A stretch of 64,000 nt of DNA. Origin: Bactericera cockerelli (taxonomy: Eukaryota; Arthropoda; Insecta; Hemiptera; Triozidae). The notes under the pieces were generated by a model that made no database searches, was not told the DNA's origin, and saw only the letters and a program-made list of their open reading frames with translations. The position numbers and the translations under genes were made by a program. The stretch is taken from positions 53,580,948 to 53,644,947 of the forward strand of contig CM044955.1 of NCBI GenBank assembly GCA_024516035.1, in the 5' to 3' direction. Positions 45,345 through 56,177 of the stretch are shown here, in pieces. The number at the start of each line of letters is the position of its first letter. Positions within the stretch are counted from its first letter, which is position 1.

Positions 45345-45610
45345 TGCTGAAACTCGAACCACCGACCTACAGGTCTGCTTTCTTGGCATAGCTACTGAGT
45401 TCGCATAATATACCTATATTAGAATTTTTATAATTCTAATCTTTATTAGGAGGACACAGTAATGCACAATATTTAAAGTATAAAAAACAACAAAAAATAA
45501 ATAAAGTAAATAATACTAATGTCCTAACTAAAGGGCGGGGTTATTGCCTGTGGCAATCCCTTCCACCCAACCCTTATCTCTTCCACCCAACAGTTCATTC
45601 CAATATTTCC
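45345..45610 (-). repeat. SINE-D-like head and family H tail
   Basis: CTGAAACTCGAACCACCGAC...GGCATAGCTACTGAG (about 45350-45403) is an inverted SINE-D head. AACTAAAGGGCGGGGTTATT...GGCAATCCCTTCCACCCAAC (about 45525-45580) is an inverted family H end. Confidence 0.5.
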
Positions 45611-46280
45611 AATAGTATCTTTGCCAACCAGGTAATGTTGAGGTAGTTGACACCAGTGACTGTTCTTGAGGCAGAACCCGATAGCAATGATGACATGCCA
45701 TCTCGATCAGAGACCTCAGGTTAAGAAGAAAAGAGAGAGAGAGAGAGAAAACTGGGTCCGTTTCAAAAACTTTTCAAGAACGTTGATGAAAATGAAACAG
45801 TCGTTATAATTATTCTCTGTCAAAGTTATTATGAGTTCATTTTATTAGACAAATGAGAAGCTAATTCCGGGACTCGAAGTCACAATTTATTTCCGAGGTC
45901 AAAGCCTTAGCTGATATGAAAACAATGCATTGATGATGATGTGAGTGTTTTTTTTTTAAATAATAAAGATAAACAATTCATAATATTCATAAACTACATT
46001 AATATGGAATCAAAAGACTGGCTAGAACTTACTTTTTGCTTAGACAAAAAAAAAATCCCAATGAATTTGACAACAATGAAATTGCACGAGTTATGTCAAC
46101 ATGATTCATATTTTCATAGTGAATTACCTACCTCAGACAATGAGGTTGCTGTTCTATTTCTATAGCCGGACAGTTCATTGTGTGTAAATTGTTAGTAAAT
46201 GAATCGACATGCATTATAGGACATAATAAATAGATAATAGGTGCTCGTCTTGCAACCAGGTCGTGTGCAAATCTGTGAGT
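45611..46280. other. No supported gene
   Basis: A (GA)n run lies at about 45733-45748. A 74-codon plus-strand frame at 45941-46165 is lysine/leucine/asparagine-rich; I recognise no family in it. Confidence 0.35.
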
Positions 46281-46405
46281 TAGTGATGCTCGATTAATCG
46301 GTAGTAATCGATTAATCGATAAATTACAAGTCGATTACAACTATCGGAATCGTTTCTAATCGATTATTCGATAACCTCGATTTTCAACTGATCGGAGCAT
46401 CACTA
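46281..46405. mobile_element. hAT-type MITE with 8-bp target duplication
   Basis: It is flanked by identical CTGTGAGT (46273-46280 and 46406-46413). The ends are TAGTGATGCTCGAT and the inverse of TAGTGATGCTCCGAT. The 125-bp interior is rich in ATCGATTA palindromes. The 8-bp duplication and TAGTG ends fit hAT elements. The perfect duplication suggests a fairly recent insertion. Confidence 0.88.
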
Positions 46406-46706
46406 CTGTGAGTTCGAGTTCGTATCCCTACCAATGCGTGAAACTAAATTCAGAAGTGGTAGTGGTTAAGAAACGAGCAAGTGAGGGAGGTGTTGGTGTT
46501 CACTTTCTTGACAGCCCCGGGTCAGCTTGTGTAGTCTAAAAGCAAATTTCGGGTCCGCAAATAACCTACAAACTGTCATCAGAATTGAAGCATACGTTAA
46601 AAAGTTATCCCGTCACAAACAAACAGACAAACTATCTGCGAAATCATCTAACTAAAACTGAGGGTGAATTAATAGAGAAAATCGAGATCACAAGTTCGGA
46701 CTGAAG

Positions 46707-46707
46707 C

Positions 46708-46745
<38 letters not shown>

Positions 46746-47030
46746 CTTTAGTGGAAGGTAACCACTAGGCGAGGTTAATGCTCAAAGCATTTTCTACCAC
46801 CTAACCCTAATAATACTAACACTCTTTAGTGGAAGGTAACCACCAGGCGAGGTTAATGCTCAAAGCATTTTCTGCCACCTAACCCTCAGTGTCTTATTAT
46901 TATGTGGTTACAAAGTTAAACTAATGAGGTAAAGTTCATGCACCGGGTTGGGTACGAAACCAACGGATCCCTACACTACCTGGATTACCAAACTAGCGTG
47001 TCAAACACTTAACTACCAGTGCACGGTTAA
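46707..47030 (-). repeat. SINE-E copy with duplicated tail
   Basis: The tail unit ACTCTTTAGTGGAAGGTAAC...CTACCACCTAACCCT is present twice. The tRNA-like head is at the right (complement of GGTAATCCAGGTAG, with the B box in GGTTTCGTACCC). An (AAT)n tract marks the 3' end at 46710-46740. Confidence 0.7.
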
Positions 47031-47099
47031 TTTCCTCATTTAAAACAATATGCAAAATCCAGCCTTAGTCTACAAAGGTATAACAAAAACTTTTATAAA

Positions 47100-47210
47100 A
47101 GAAGATTAACTCTAAGATATGTCATTCCTTCAAGTCTCGCTGTGATTGAGGGACGCTCTGTCTTATCTTTGTTGTGACCTTATTTAAATTCGACCCTATA
47201 CAAACACTTC
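47100..47210. mobile_element. Divergent MITE-G copy
   Basis: CCTTCAAGTCTCGCTGTGAT...TGAGGGACGCTCTGTCTTAT...TTTAAATTCGACCC resembles the family core with its middle shortened. Confidence 0.35.
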
Positions 47211-47517
47211 GTCCGGTCAGTTCCCAATGAAGAGTAAGACCCTAATGAGGTTATATGTAAATCTGTGTTACTCAATACTCATCCAAAGAATAGACTGGGG
47301 GGCGTTGACCTCATTCGCGTTCAAATGCCCGGAAAATTCTTTGACCTTTCATTAATGTATATGAGGAAAAATATTATATGTAGCTTTGTTCTATGTTAGG
47401 TTACCTCGTAATGTATCCAGACATGTCTTGTATGTAATTAATTGTGTTATATTACTTACCGTCGTGGGATACTAAATCTATTTATGTATATTTAGTGAAA
47501 TAACAGTCATCATATTT
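47211..47517. other. No supported feature
   Basis: Unclassified AT-rich DNA inside the long UBE2R2 intron. Confidence 0.4.
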
Positions 47518-47655
47518 GTGGTAATCACTTACGTGATATCACAACTACTCAAACTCGCTTTACTTAATCTACGCATGAATCCGGGACTTGAACCACCGAC
47601 CTCCAGGTTACAAGTCCGCCGTCATATTGATCAAGCTACTGAGGTCGGTCATATT
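47518..47655 (-). repeat. SINE-D copy, inverted
   Basis: Complement of the full unit: ACGTGATATCACAACTACTC, CGCTTTACTTAATCTACGC, GGGACTTGAACCACCGACCT and CAAGCTACTGAGGTCGG. Confidence 0.75.
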
Positions 47656-48035
47656 TAGTGAAATACATTATATTGATGTGCCTCTACCCTCTACTAAACT
47701 CTACTTAGTATAGGTACCTCTCTTCAGCAGAGATACCCATCGAAGGGGGAGAAAAAATATTTTGTTCAACCTACGAACTATGACAGTTGCGTAATTCATA
47801 ATCTGTTAATCACACATTAGCAGTTAGCAATGTACTTGTACAATAAGAACAGTACCATCATGTTACAAGTATTATTCATTTTTGCTGAGCTGCCCAGCTT
47901 CAGATTACATCTATGACGTAATATCTTAGATCTGTGAATGGCATAATCTTCCATCTATGACATAATCCGATTTGAAAGAAAGACGATAAGTAGAATCACT
48001 CGACCATCAATGCGATGAGACAGAGAGGAAGACCT
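47656..48035. other. No supported feature
   Basis: Mixed AT-rich DNA. Loose repeats of ATCTATGACATAAT type lie at about 47910-47965. Confidence 0.35.
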
Positions 48036-48440
48036 AGGGCCGAATTGTAAAATGGGATCACACTAAATATCGTCGGCTAGAAGGTAAAACTGACCAAGTG
48101 ACAGTTGGTCATTTTTCCGATTTCTCGTTACTCTGGTCGGAAATTAACCTAACTATTGGCTAAAAATCAAAAGTTCGGTATTATTCAAACATATGCGCAG
48201 GAAAACGCGAAAAACAATTTTTACCTAAACGACTGGTGGAGATTTCAATGACCAAATGGAGATGGTCCAAATACAGATGGTCAGTTTTACCTTCCAGCTG
48301 ACGATATAAGCCAGACCGTCCGTCAAGGCGGAGTTTCAACCAATCACAGCGCAACATAGTCCGACATGAAGAACGGTGGTTTGGCTTATCTTTGTTGGAT
48401 AGGTCAGGCGGAAGTATGTAGATCTAAAAGCGGGGCTGTA
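48036..48440. repeat. MITE-G copy and an inverted-repeat segment
   Basis: GTCGGCTAGAAGGTAAAACT near 48078 and the inverse CAGTTTTACCTTCCAGCTGA near 48280 bound a foldback segment beginning after AGGGCCGAATTGTAAAA. A MITE-G core (AAGCCAGACCGTCCGTCAAG...GAAGAACGGTGGTTTGGCTT) follows at 48309-48390. Confidence 0.5.
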
Positions 48441-48963
48441 CAAACATAAAGGTTGAACAATGGAGGCAAATTTTCGACAAGAAGCACGAGTCTGTGGAAG
48501 TGAGAAAGACCCAAAGCTGCAGTGCCAAAGCCTCCAATAGGCGAGGGAGTCACGACATTTTGCCTTAGTGAAATGATTTAATCTCGTATGGATTTGATGA
48601 CGGAGCTGCGCTTTTATACAATAAAAATCAGATGATGAGAATGTTCTTTTCCTTTTTTAAAATAAAAATATATTTGCTGAGAAAAAAAAATTACATAATC
48701 TGATTAATCTCACCGATGATCAATTCGGTGTTCTAAACTGGAAATGGGCGGGCCATATTGCACGGGGAAGATTGGGCTCTACAATCTAAAATCTAGAAGA
48801 TACGGAAGTACAGAATACATCAGAATTACAGATGGATCATCTAGGTCTCTAGGATCTAGTAGTGGGTAAACGAATGATATTAAATAAAAAAAAATCTACT
48901 ACAAGAATCAAAAATAGTCCAAGAAAACAGCAAAGGAGCACCAATTGAAATTAATAGGTATGA
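48441..48963. other. No supported feature
   Basis: AT-rich; nothing recognised. Confidence 0.4.
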
Positions 48964-49677
48964 TCTATATCTATAAAAGAAAGCTGTCTGTATGTATGTG
49001 TGTATGTATGTATGTTCTTTATACAAATCCACACCGTTTGACCGAGAAACCTGAAATTTTGCACATAGGTCCTTTTGGATCAGGAAATTCTTCTAGGCTA
49101 GATTATATCTCCCTGAGATTAAGCTACAATGAGTAAGGATAAAAATGGATGGGTGACGCAAAAAAAATTCACGTTTTTTGACATAAATGACATTTTTTCT
49201 CGAAATTTGTCGCGACGACCTATCAACTCAAAGCGAGAAAGTTTTAGGCAAGGGTTTGAGCTTTCAATTGACATGTCGATCGCGAATTTCTGATGAGCCG
49301 TTCTTGAGCTACGCCGGGTAAGGTAAAAAAAATGGATGGGTAACATGTAAAATATTCACGTTTTTTGACTTAAATGACATTTTTTCTCGAAATTTGAAGT
49401 GACGACCTATCAACTCAGAGCGAGAAAGTTTTAGGCAAGGGTTTAGGCTTTCATTTGACATATTGATCGCGAAATTCTGATGAGCCATTCTTGAGCTACG
49501 CCGGGGAAGACCAGAAAATAGATGGGCGACAAAAAATATTCAGGTTTTTTTTCAAACCTAAATGACATTTTGTGTGTGTGTGTGTGTGGGTGTGGTGTGT
49601 GTGGGTGGTGTGGTTGGTGTGTGTGTGTGGGTTGGTGTGGTGGTGTGGTGTGGTGTGGTGTGTGTGGTGTGGTGGGG

Positions 49678-49708
<31 letters not shown>

Positions 49709-49876
49709 TGTGTGTGTGGTGTGGTGTGTGGTTGTGTGTTGGTGTGTGTGTGTGGTGTGGTGTGTGGTGTGTGTGGTGTGTGTGTGTGGTGGGGTGGTGT
49801 GTGGTGTGGTGGTGGTGTGTGTGTGTGTGTGTGTGGTGGTGGGTGTGGGTGTGGGTGTGTGTGTGTGTGTGGTGTG

Positions 49877-49907
<31 letters not shown>

Positions 49908-50039
49908 TGGGTGGGTGGGTGGTGTGGTGGGTGGTGTGGTGGTGTGTGGTGTGTGTGATGTGTCGGTGTATGTATGGTGTGATGTGTGTGCGTTGTGTGT
50001 GTTTGATGGGCTGGCGAAGCGGCGGGTGTAACCCGCTAG
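48964..50039 (+). mobile_element. Helitron-like element with tandem units and GT tract
   Basis: It starts TCTATATCTATAAAAGAAAG after an A and ends GGCGGGTGTAACCCGCTAG before a T, with a 6-bp stem GCGGGT/ACCCGC at the 3' end. Inside are the CTGTATGTATG region, two ~190-bp units (about 49150-49345 and 49346-49530) marked by GAGCCGTTCTTGAGCTACGC, and the GT microsatellite. There is no Rep/helicase coding, so it is non-autonomous. The unit and the 3' end match the copy at 1199-1870. Confidence 0.7.
49572..49965. repeat. Impure (GT)n/(GGT)n microsatellite
   Basis: About 390 bp of G/T-only sequence inside the Helitron-like element. The long V/C/W and H/T/P peptides predicted across it are artefacts. 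Confidence 0.92.
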
Positions 50040-50044
50040 TTTAT

Positions 50045-50255
50045 AATAATAATAACACTCTATAGTGGAAGGTAACCAACCACCAATGATCAAAACATTT
50101 TCTACCACCTAACCCTCAGAGTCTTATTATTATGGGGTAACAAACTCAAATCAATGACGAAAAATTCATGCACTGGGTGGGATTGGAACCAACGGACCCC
50201 TACGCTACCTGGATTACCAGATTAGCGCGTTAACCACTTAACCACCAGCTGTTAA
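50045..50255 (-). repeat. SINE-E copy with intact tRNA-like head
   Basis: On the minus strand the head reads TGGTGGTTAAGTGGTTAACG (A box), AATCTGGTAATCCAGGTAGC, GGTTCCAATCCC (B box). The tail ends GGTTACCTTCCACTATAGAG and (ATT)n. It sits directly next to the Helitron-like 3' end. Confidence 0.75.
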
Positions 50256-51480
50256 AGAAACGTTAAGCGAAAAGAAACTTTAGTACCTACTCTTTAACTT
50301 GTACAACTTAACATTTCACTTTTCTGTTTTGGGTAAAACTGACTGAACCAATCTTATACACTAGTTAGTTCTATGTATAGTAGCAGTAGAGTCATATACA
50401 TAAGTATATAATATACTTGAGTTCTTCAGTAGACGTCCTTATCCTTCAGCAAGGACAAAGCCTGAAATCCAACACTCGTACCAAAGCCATGTTGTACTCA
50501 CATTAAAACCATTGTTGAATGTTACCAGGTTACCTATAATGTATAGTCTTGAACATTGATGCAAACATTAGAGAAGAGAGCCTGAACAAGACTCATCATT
50601 CTTCTCAAAAGTAGTTCTCTAGTTGTACGAAATATAAATAAATAATGATGATGGCTTATTTTATCTGGTACATTGGTGTTGGAAGATTCGAAAGAAAGGA
50701 TGTTGCGGTGAAGTGTAAACCGTTACAACAACAGCAACAAAAACAACACCTACAACAAAGAAAGGAGTAATGGGAGTAATGTTGAAGATAATATGCGAAG
50801 AAAAAAAAAACAACAACAGCAACACCACCCATAACAACAACAACTACAGCTACAACAAAAACAACAACAGCAAAACCACCAATAACAACTACAAATATAT
50901 TATGATACCTCTCTTTTGATGATAGTGATGGTAATGTCAAATATTCTGATAATGATGATTGTTAAGATTGAAATAATAAGTATAATAATTTAATACTTAT
51001 ACTATTGCAACATGTAAAAAACGTAACGGTACACGTAATGATTGTAACGAAATAATGTCAAGTTAAAGTTTAGTGAATCGTGAGATGCAAGATCTTCGAG
51101 TTTACTGCATGGCATGGTAGAAATAGAATTCAGAACCTCGAACCTCTAGAGTAGAAACTAGACAAACTATTAATGCTCTGAGTTGAAGGTATATCATGTG
51201 AAATGTAACATCCATCAACATGGCCATTGATATTGACTTCAAAATTTCAAATTTGGTCAAAGAACCTACTTAAATCTTTGTGTCTATCTCTAAACTTTAC
51301 TGGTTGAATTTTCAAGATACTGGACTGGTAATCCAGGTATTGTTGGGATTCTTTCGCTTGAATCCCGCATCCGATTAATTAAAATTTGTAAAGGTTTTTA
51401 CAATAAGACCAATTTATTTTTGCTTCATTTTTACGTTGCTCAACTACCCTAATTGTCCTCACGAGGCTAGGGCCCCGTCA
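50256..51480. other. Intron with a CAA-rich tract; no supported gene
   Basis: A CAA/ACA-rich low-complexity stretch spans about 50720-50895. Poly-V/F minus-strand frames across it are artefacts. A tRNA-like B box (CTTGAATCCCGCATCC) with TCTGGACTGGTAATCCAG-like context lies near 51320-51380. Confidence 0.45.
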
Positions 51481-51935
51481 TCCTAAGTACAGAGCCAAAA
51501 AAGTTGCAACCCCGCTTGAATTCGAACCCGGGTCACCTGGAATGCGAGCTGAGCATGCTATCGCTAGGCGAAGGTGACTAATTGGGCCGAATTAAGAAGC
51601 AAAATTAAATTATAATAATAATAATAATAAAAATAATAATGCTTTTTCTTTGTGTTATTATGTCACAATTTTAGTGGGTAGCGCAGAATCATAGGACTTT
51701 ACCACTTTAATTTACAATATCTTGTATTATTTTTTTTTGCCTATGATTCTGCCACTGGTCGCTGCTTCACATCAAAGCAGCTACTCATTTTTCCTCACGA
51801 GGTATGAGTGGACCCCGAACATCCAAGTACAGAGCAGAAAAAATCCTCCCCCGCTGGGAATCGAACCCAGGTCACCATGTGTGCAATGCCTAGCGCGCTA
51901 ACTCACTCTGCCACAGTGACTACTAGCAAAATTAA
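51481..51935 (-). repeat. Two tRNA-like SINE heads
   Basis: Inverted B boxes are seen in TTCGAACCCGGGTCACCTGG (51531) and ATCGAACCCAGGTCACCATG (51858), each followed by an inverted A-box-like GCTAGGCGAAGGTGAC or CTCTGCCACAGTGAC. The two look like diverged members of one family with a tail containing TCCTCACGAGG. Confidence 0.55.
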
Positions 51936-51939
51936 ATTA

Positions 51940-52065
51940 AAGATAAACCAGAACCTTCCTTAAGTGGGTGTTTCATCCAATCCCAGCGCACTATAGCTCG
52001 ACTTGAGGTCTGGCTTACCTTAACTTTAATCCTGTTTTATAATGCGACCCTAATTCACCCGCTCC
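51940..52065. mobile_element. MITE-G copy
   Basis: ACCAGAACCTTCCTTAAGTG...CAATCCCAGCGCACTATAGC...GACTTGAGGTCTGGCTTACC and TAATCCTGTTTTATAATGCG are the family core and right end. Confidence 0.6.
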
Positions 52066-52447
52066 AGTACGCGATGATCTTAACGAATTTGACACGATCC
52101 AACAATCTCTAGTCTTGTGTACAAAGCGTATAAAAATGCTACAGCAAAATGAGATTGAACCGGAAAGTGCGAATGACCAGCTGTAGTTAAAGCACCTAAA
52201 AACATTAAAAAAATAGTTGCACCGGAAATTAAATATGATCCAGTTAAAAAAAAAAAGAGGAACGAAAATTGACAGAATGACGTCACGTCTTTGGTCTAAC
52301 TTTTTTATTATTCATGTTAGATGGGGGTTGTGACTTATCGAAATCTAAAGATACGAGAATCTAAAGACGACTAAGGAGATCTAAAAGGACTAGGAATAAC
52401 AATTTGCCTCATCCGAATATTTACTCCATCAACTAATCTATTTTTAA

Positions 52448-52620
52448 AGGGTTGGATGGAAGAGATTGCCATAGGCAATAACCTCGTGCTTTAGTTAGGA
52501 CATATATTATACGAGTATATGTATTTATTTATCTATTTTTCCCCACTTTTATTGTTAATATTGTTTCCATTCTTTAATTTGTAATCATTATTATTTTTTA
52601 CTGTACTTATTTATGTCTTA
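52448..52620 (+). repeat. Family H LINE-like tail
   Basis: GGGTTGGATGGAAGAGATTG, CCATAGGCAATAACC and TTTAGTTAGGACATATATTA with a T-rich extension. Confidence 0.55.
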
Positions 52621-52732
52621 TTATTACCAAATACAGAATTTATTAATAATAAGAGCATATTTACCTTCGAAAAAATACAATTATAATAATGAAAACTTAT
52701 TCATACTGCCCCAGTACGACTATGGGCCGACT

Positions 52733-52882
52733 TAAAAACTAGGAATACAACAATTATAAGCCAGACCATTCCTCGACTCGGAATATTCGCAGGATTGGTT
52801 GAAACTCCGACTTGAGCGACGGTCTGACTTGAGCGACGGTCTGACGATCTTTGTAGCAATTTTCTTTTATAATTCGGCCCAT
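52733..52882. mobile_element. MITE-G copy with both ends
   Basis: Ends TATGGGCCGACTTAAAAACT and TTTATAATTCGGCCCATG are inverted. The core hairpin pairs AAGCCAGACC with GGTCTG; an 18-bp ACTTGAGCGACGGTCTG segment is duplicated. Confidence 0.65.
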
Positions 52883-54050
52883 GGGAGTCCCTCTTAATCC
52901 AGGAGTTGCTCTGGTGCCATCATTATGAGGTTAAAATCTCAAATAAAATCTCAAACAGAGAGCAAACAAGCTCGAAACAGCTGTCCAGGTATGTTCTGAT
53001 ATTCATGTACATCTAATACAACTTCTCACTTTTCTGTTTATACTTATTAATTGAGAAAAAATGGGATGCATCGGAAGCGATTCGAACCTAAAGACAACCC
53101 CACGTCTTGTATTACCAGACTAGCACCTTAACCACTCGACCACCCCTGTACACAAGAGGAAGAGGAAGAGAAGTGACAGAATGACGTCAGCATTTATCAC
53201 AGCCAGGCCAAGAATCAAGATCAAGATACACAAGAGCCTCTATAGATAGCTACGAAAATGAAGAATTATACGTCTGATTCTGTAGCCATACTATGGAACA
53301 AACCTGTTGCCTTATTAGGACAGAAATATTAGTCAGGTAATTCCTGTTCATAAAAAAGTCATTATTCAAGAGTAAAAAAACACACGTTAAAGGGTGGTGT
53401 ATAAGTAATGAGGTAATGACATATTTTATTAGTATGGATTTCTTTTATTCCCTAAAAGTACACATACCTAGTACTTCGAGGGAAATTTTGAAGTTTAAAT
53501 GAATATTTCAGAAACAAATAAATTCATTATTATATTATTTGTTTAACTTCACAAACCTACGAATGGTACAGTTACGACTTTATCAATAGGTATCGGAAGT
53601 TTTAATTTTTAATTGATACTAAATAGGATCGGCAAATTCGTTTCTATGGAAAGTTTTATGTACGCGGTTTTATGTGTTCTAAAATCAAAATGTCGTGAAA
53701 CTCGAGGCGTGTATTTCAAATGTCATACCATTATTTCAATTGCTATTAATTTACTACTTAAGTTCTAACCTTGGTCAATGTCTGGAGTTTTTGCTAGTTC
53801 ATAAGAGTTGTTACGGTTTGTTCAGATGTTCGGTTACAAAAAAATCGCAAGTACATACTGTGAGTTTTGCATAGTACTTGCGATGTGGCAACAAACAGTT
53901 TTGATTTAGGTGGAAAAACTAGAATTTTTGTTCTAGAGAATATAAAGTTCTATAAACAAGAAGAACGAGAGACCCCAGGAAGTGAAAGGTCGTCACTAAC
54001 CCGTGAATTATGTTGCTCGCCTAGACCTTGGTTCGAGTTCCTCCTAGGAC
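52883..54050. other. Intron, one tRNA-like fragment
   Basis: An inverted tRNA-like head (GATTCGAACCTAAAGACAAC...TTAACCACTCGACCACCCC) lies at about 53082-53147. The rest of the stretch shows no exon or element I recognise. Confidence 0.45.
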
Positions 54051-54305
54051 CATAACGGCTCGTACTGGTTGCTATAGAAACCTCAAAATGATCACGTGAC
54101 GCCAGACCAGCATACTGGTTGCTATGGAAACCTCAAAATATCACGTGACGCCAGACCAGCATATTGGTTGCTATGGAAACAACAGAGTGAACAGATCAGC
54201 ATGCTGGTGGCTATGGTAACATCAGAGTGAATCACGTAAGTCCATGCAGCAAACAGATTGCTATGGAAACCTCAGAGTGAATCCTGTTACTACAGACCAG
54301 CATAC
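54051..54305 (+). repeat. Tandem repeat of RFX X-box-like sites, block 1
   Basis: About five units of ~50 bp carry GGTTGCTATGGAAACCTC. Matches to GTHNYYATRRNAAC, the published nematode RFX (DAF-19) X-box consensus, start at 54068, 54118 and 54167; near matches start at 54207 and 54257. The first two units also carry TCACGTGA, an E-box palindrome. Whether any factor binds is unknown. Confidence 0.75.
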
Positions 54306-54660
54306 AGTGTCAATACATAGTGTTAAGTCCTGAGGAGGACTGTTTGAGATCCAAAGATAGACGAAGTGTGTCGCACCTTGAAAGGGCGGTGCACGCTGCC
54401 AACAGAGATGCAGATAGTACGAATAAGGGGTACACCAGTACGAACCTACTTCCATGAAAACATAGCTGTCCCGTGTGCGATAGCTCGTTCGATTGGTTGC
54501 TGGACTGTGCGCTTAGCTGCCATGAGCGGATGGTGCACGTGGGTGCTGGTTCTGGGCGGTGGTGTCGATTTCTAGAAACAACTCACTCGTGAGCGTCGAC
54601 GAGACGACCTGGACGGGCTAGGGCGGAAGCCCGGCGCTGAAGCAACACAAGTCAGACAGG
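54306..54660. other. Spacer between X-box-like blocks
   Basis: This spacer is more GC-rich than its surroundings and contains GGGCGGTGCACG. It has no exon I can defend on either strand. Confidence 0.4.
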
Positions 54661-54875
54661 TTTGTTCTCCGAGACCAGCATACTGGTTGCTATGGAAACC
54701 TCAGAGTGAATCCTGTTACTACAGAGCAGCATACTGGTTGCTATGGAAACCTCAGAGTGAATCTGTTACTACAACCAGCATACTGTGCATGGAACCAATG
54801 AATCCTGTTACTACAGACCAGCATACGTTTTATGGAAACCTCACATGAAGCCACTGGTTATCATGGAAACTTCGA
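54661..54875 (+). repeat. Tandem repeat of RFX X-box-like sites, block 2
   Basis: Consensus-matching sites start at 54686, 54737 and 54857 (GTTATCATGGAAAC). Two damaged units lie at about 54780 and 54822. The unit continues TCAGAGTGAATCCTGTTACT, ACAGACCAGCATAC as in block 1. Confidence 0.75.
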
Positions 54876-55029
54876 GTGTATCATGGACTAAAATCGGCCA
54901 GTAAGTCAAGACATCACTGAAATGTCGAGCAATTGAAACTGTGACCTTGAATATTATGAATGATTGAACCAGAATATTAGTCCTTGACCTATTCTACAAT
55001 GTGCCTCAATTGACAAATTAATCCATTCA

Positions 55030-55530
55030 TACCACTTTGTATACTGGATGGACAAGGGCCATTCCACGTTCTGACTTTTCATAAGGGAGGGTTGTAACAG
55101 GCATGTTTACACCTTGGATGCTGAATTGACAAAGCTGTTGTTGTCTTACCCGTATACTGAATTGACAAGAGCCTCTTGTTGTCTTACCTGTATACTGAAT
55201 TGACAAAAGCTGTGTTGTCTTACCTGTATACTGAATTGACAAAAGCCTGTTGTTGTCTTACCCCGTATACTGAATTGACAAAGCCTGTTGTTGTCTTACC
55301 CTGTATACTGAATTGACAAAAGCCTGTTGTTGTCTTACCTGTATACTGAATTGACAAAGCCTGTTGTTGTCTTACCTGTATACTGAATTGACAAAGCCTG
55401 TTGTTGTCTACCTGTATACTGAATTGACAAAAGCTAGCTGTTTGTTGTCTTACCCTGTATACTGAATGGCCAAAGCCTGTGATGTTTACCTGTATACTGA
55501 ATTGAAAAGAGCCTCAGCCAGCTGTTGTCT
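55030..55530. repeat. ~38-42-bp minisatellite, ~10-11 units
   Basis: Units contain TGTTGTTGTCTTACCTGTAT and ACTGAATTGACAAAAGCC with small indels. A 71-codon minus-strand frame across it is not a gene. Confidence 0.88.
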
Positions 55531-55862
55531 CAAGTTCAACAGACAACACTTCCACGTTCTAACTTATCATTGAGGGAGGGAGGAGGTTCAAACTTGTCAT
55601 AATAAGGGAGGGAGGAGTGGTAGTATTTGAAATTCAGTCCTTGAATATTGTACAACTCTCCATTATAGATTGTACTTTGTTTTTTAATACTTCTTATCTG
55701 GTAGCTGAATTTTACTCGAGTCAAGGATGCACCAGGTGTTTAGTTTTTTACCGTGTTGGCGCAGGGCAAGTCTTTAGTGAAACATGTTTGTCTTTTCATT
55801 TCCTTATTTCTTCTATGTCCAGTTTCTTCATTCTGTCTTTGGTTTTAGACCTAGATATCTAG
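55531..55862. other. No supported feature
   Basis: Short duplication of CATTGAGGGAGGGAGGAG / ATAAGGGAGGGAGGAG at about 55565-55620. Otherwise nothing is seen. Confidence 0.4.
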
Positions 55863-56177
55863 TTAACACGTTCAGCGCCGTAAACCCATATGGGTTCTTT
55901 TTTAGAAATAGAGCTGGTACCGAAAACCCACATGGGGGCTTTATTCATTTTATTGACTGTTACTAACACCCCTGAGGGTTTTGAAACATGTGAAGACTGT
56001 CTGTACATAAACCTCTATAGGGCTTTTATTTCAATGTATATCTTATGAGATTATGATTGTTCTGGAACAGAGCTACAACTTGATACTTGTCAATTTGTAA
56101 AAACATGTCAATTTTGGCTGAACAAGGTTGGCACAGAACAATAGTCATATAAAGATTGCGGCGATGAACGTGTTTAA
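55863..56177. mobile_element. piggyBac-type MITE
   Basis: TTAA flanks both ends (55863-55866 and 56174-56177). The ends CACGTTCAGCGCCG and the inverse of ACACGTTCATCGCCG match at 13 of 14 positions after allowing for one extra A. TTAA duplication is the hallmark of piggyBac elements. The ~307-bp interior has repeated CCCAYATGGG-type palindromes and no coding. Confidence 0.75.

Noticed and set aside
49443..50108. 221-codon His/Thr/Pro frame and overlapping Val/Cys frames
   Set aside because: They are translations of the GT microsatellite inside a Helitron-like element; every frame is open because the repeat lacks stops.
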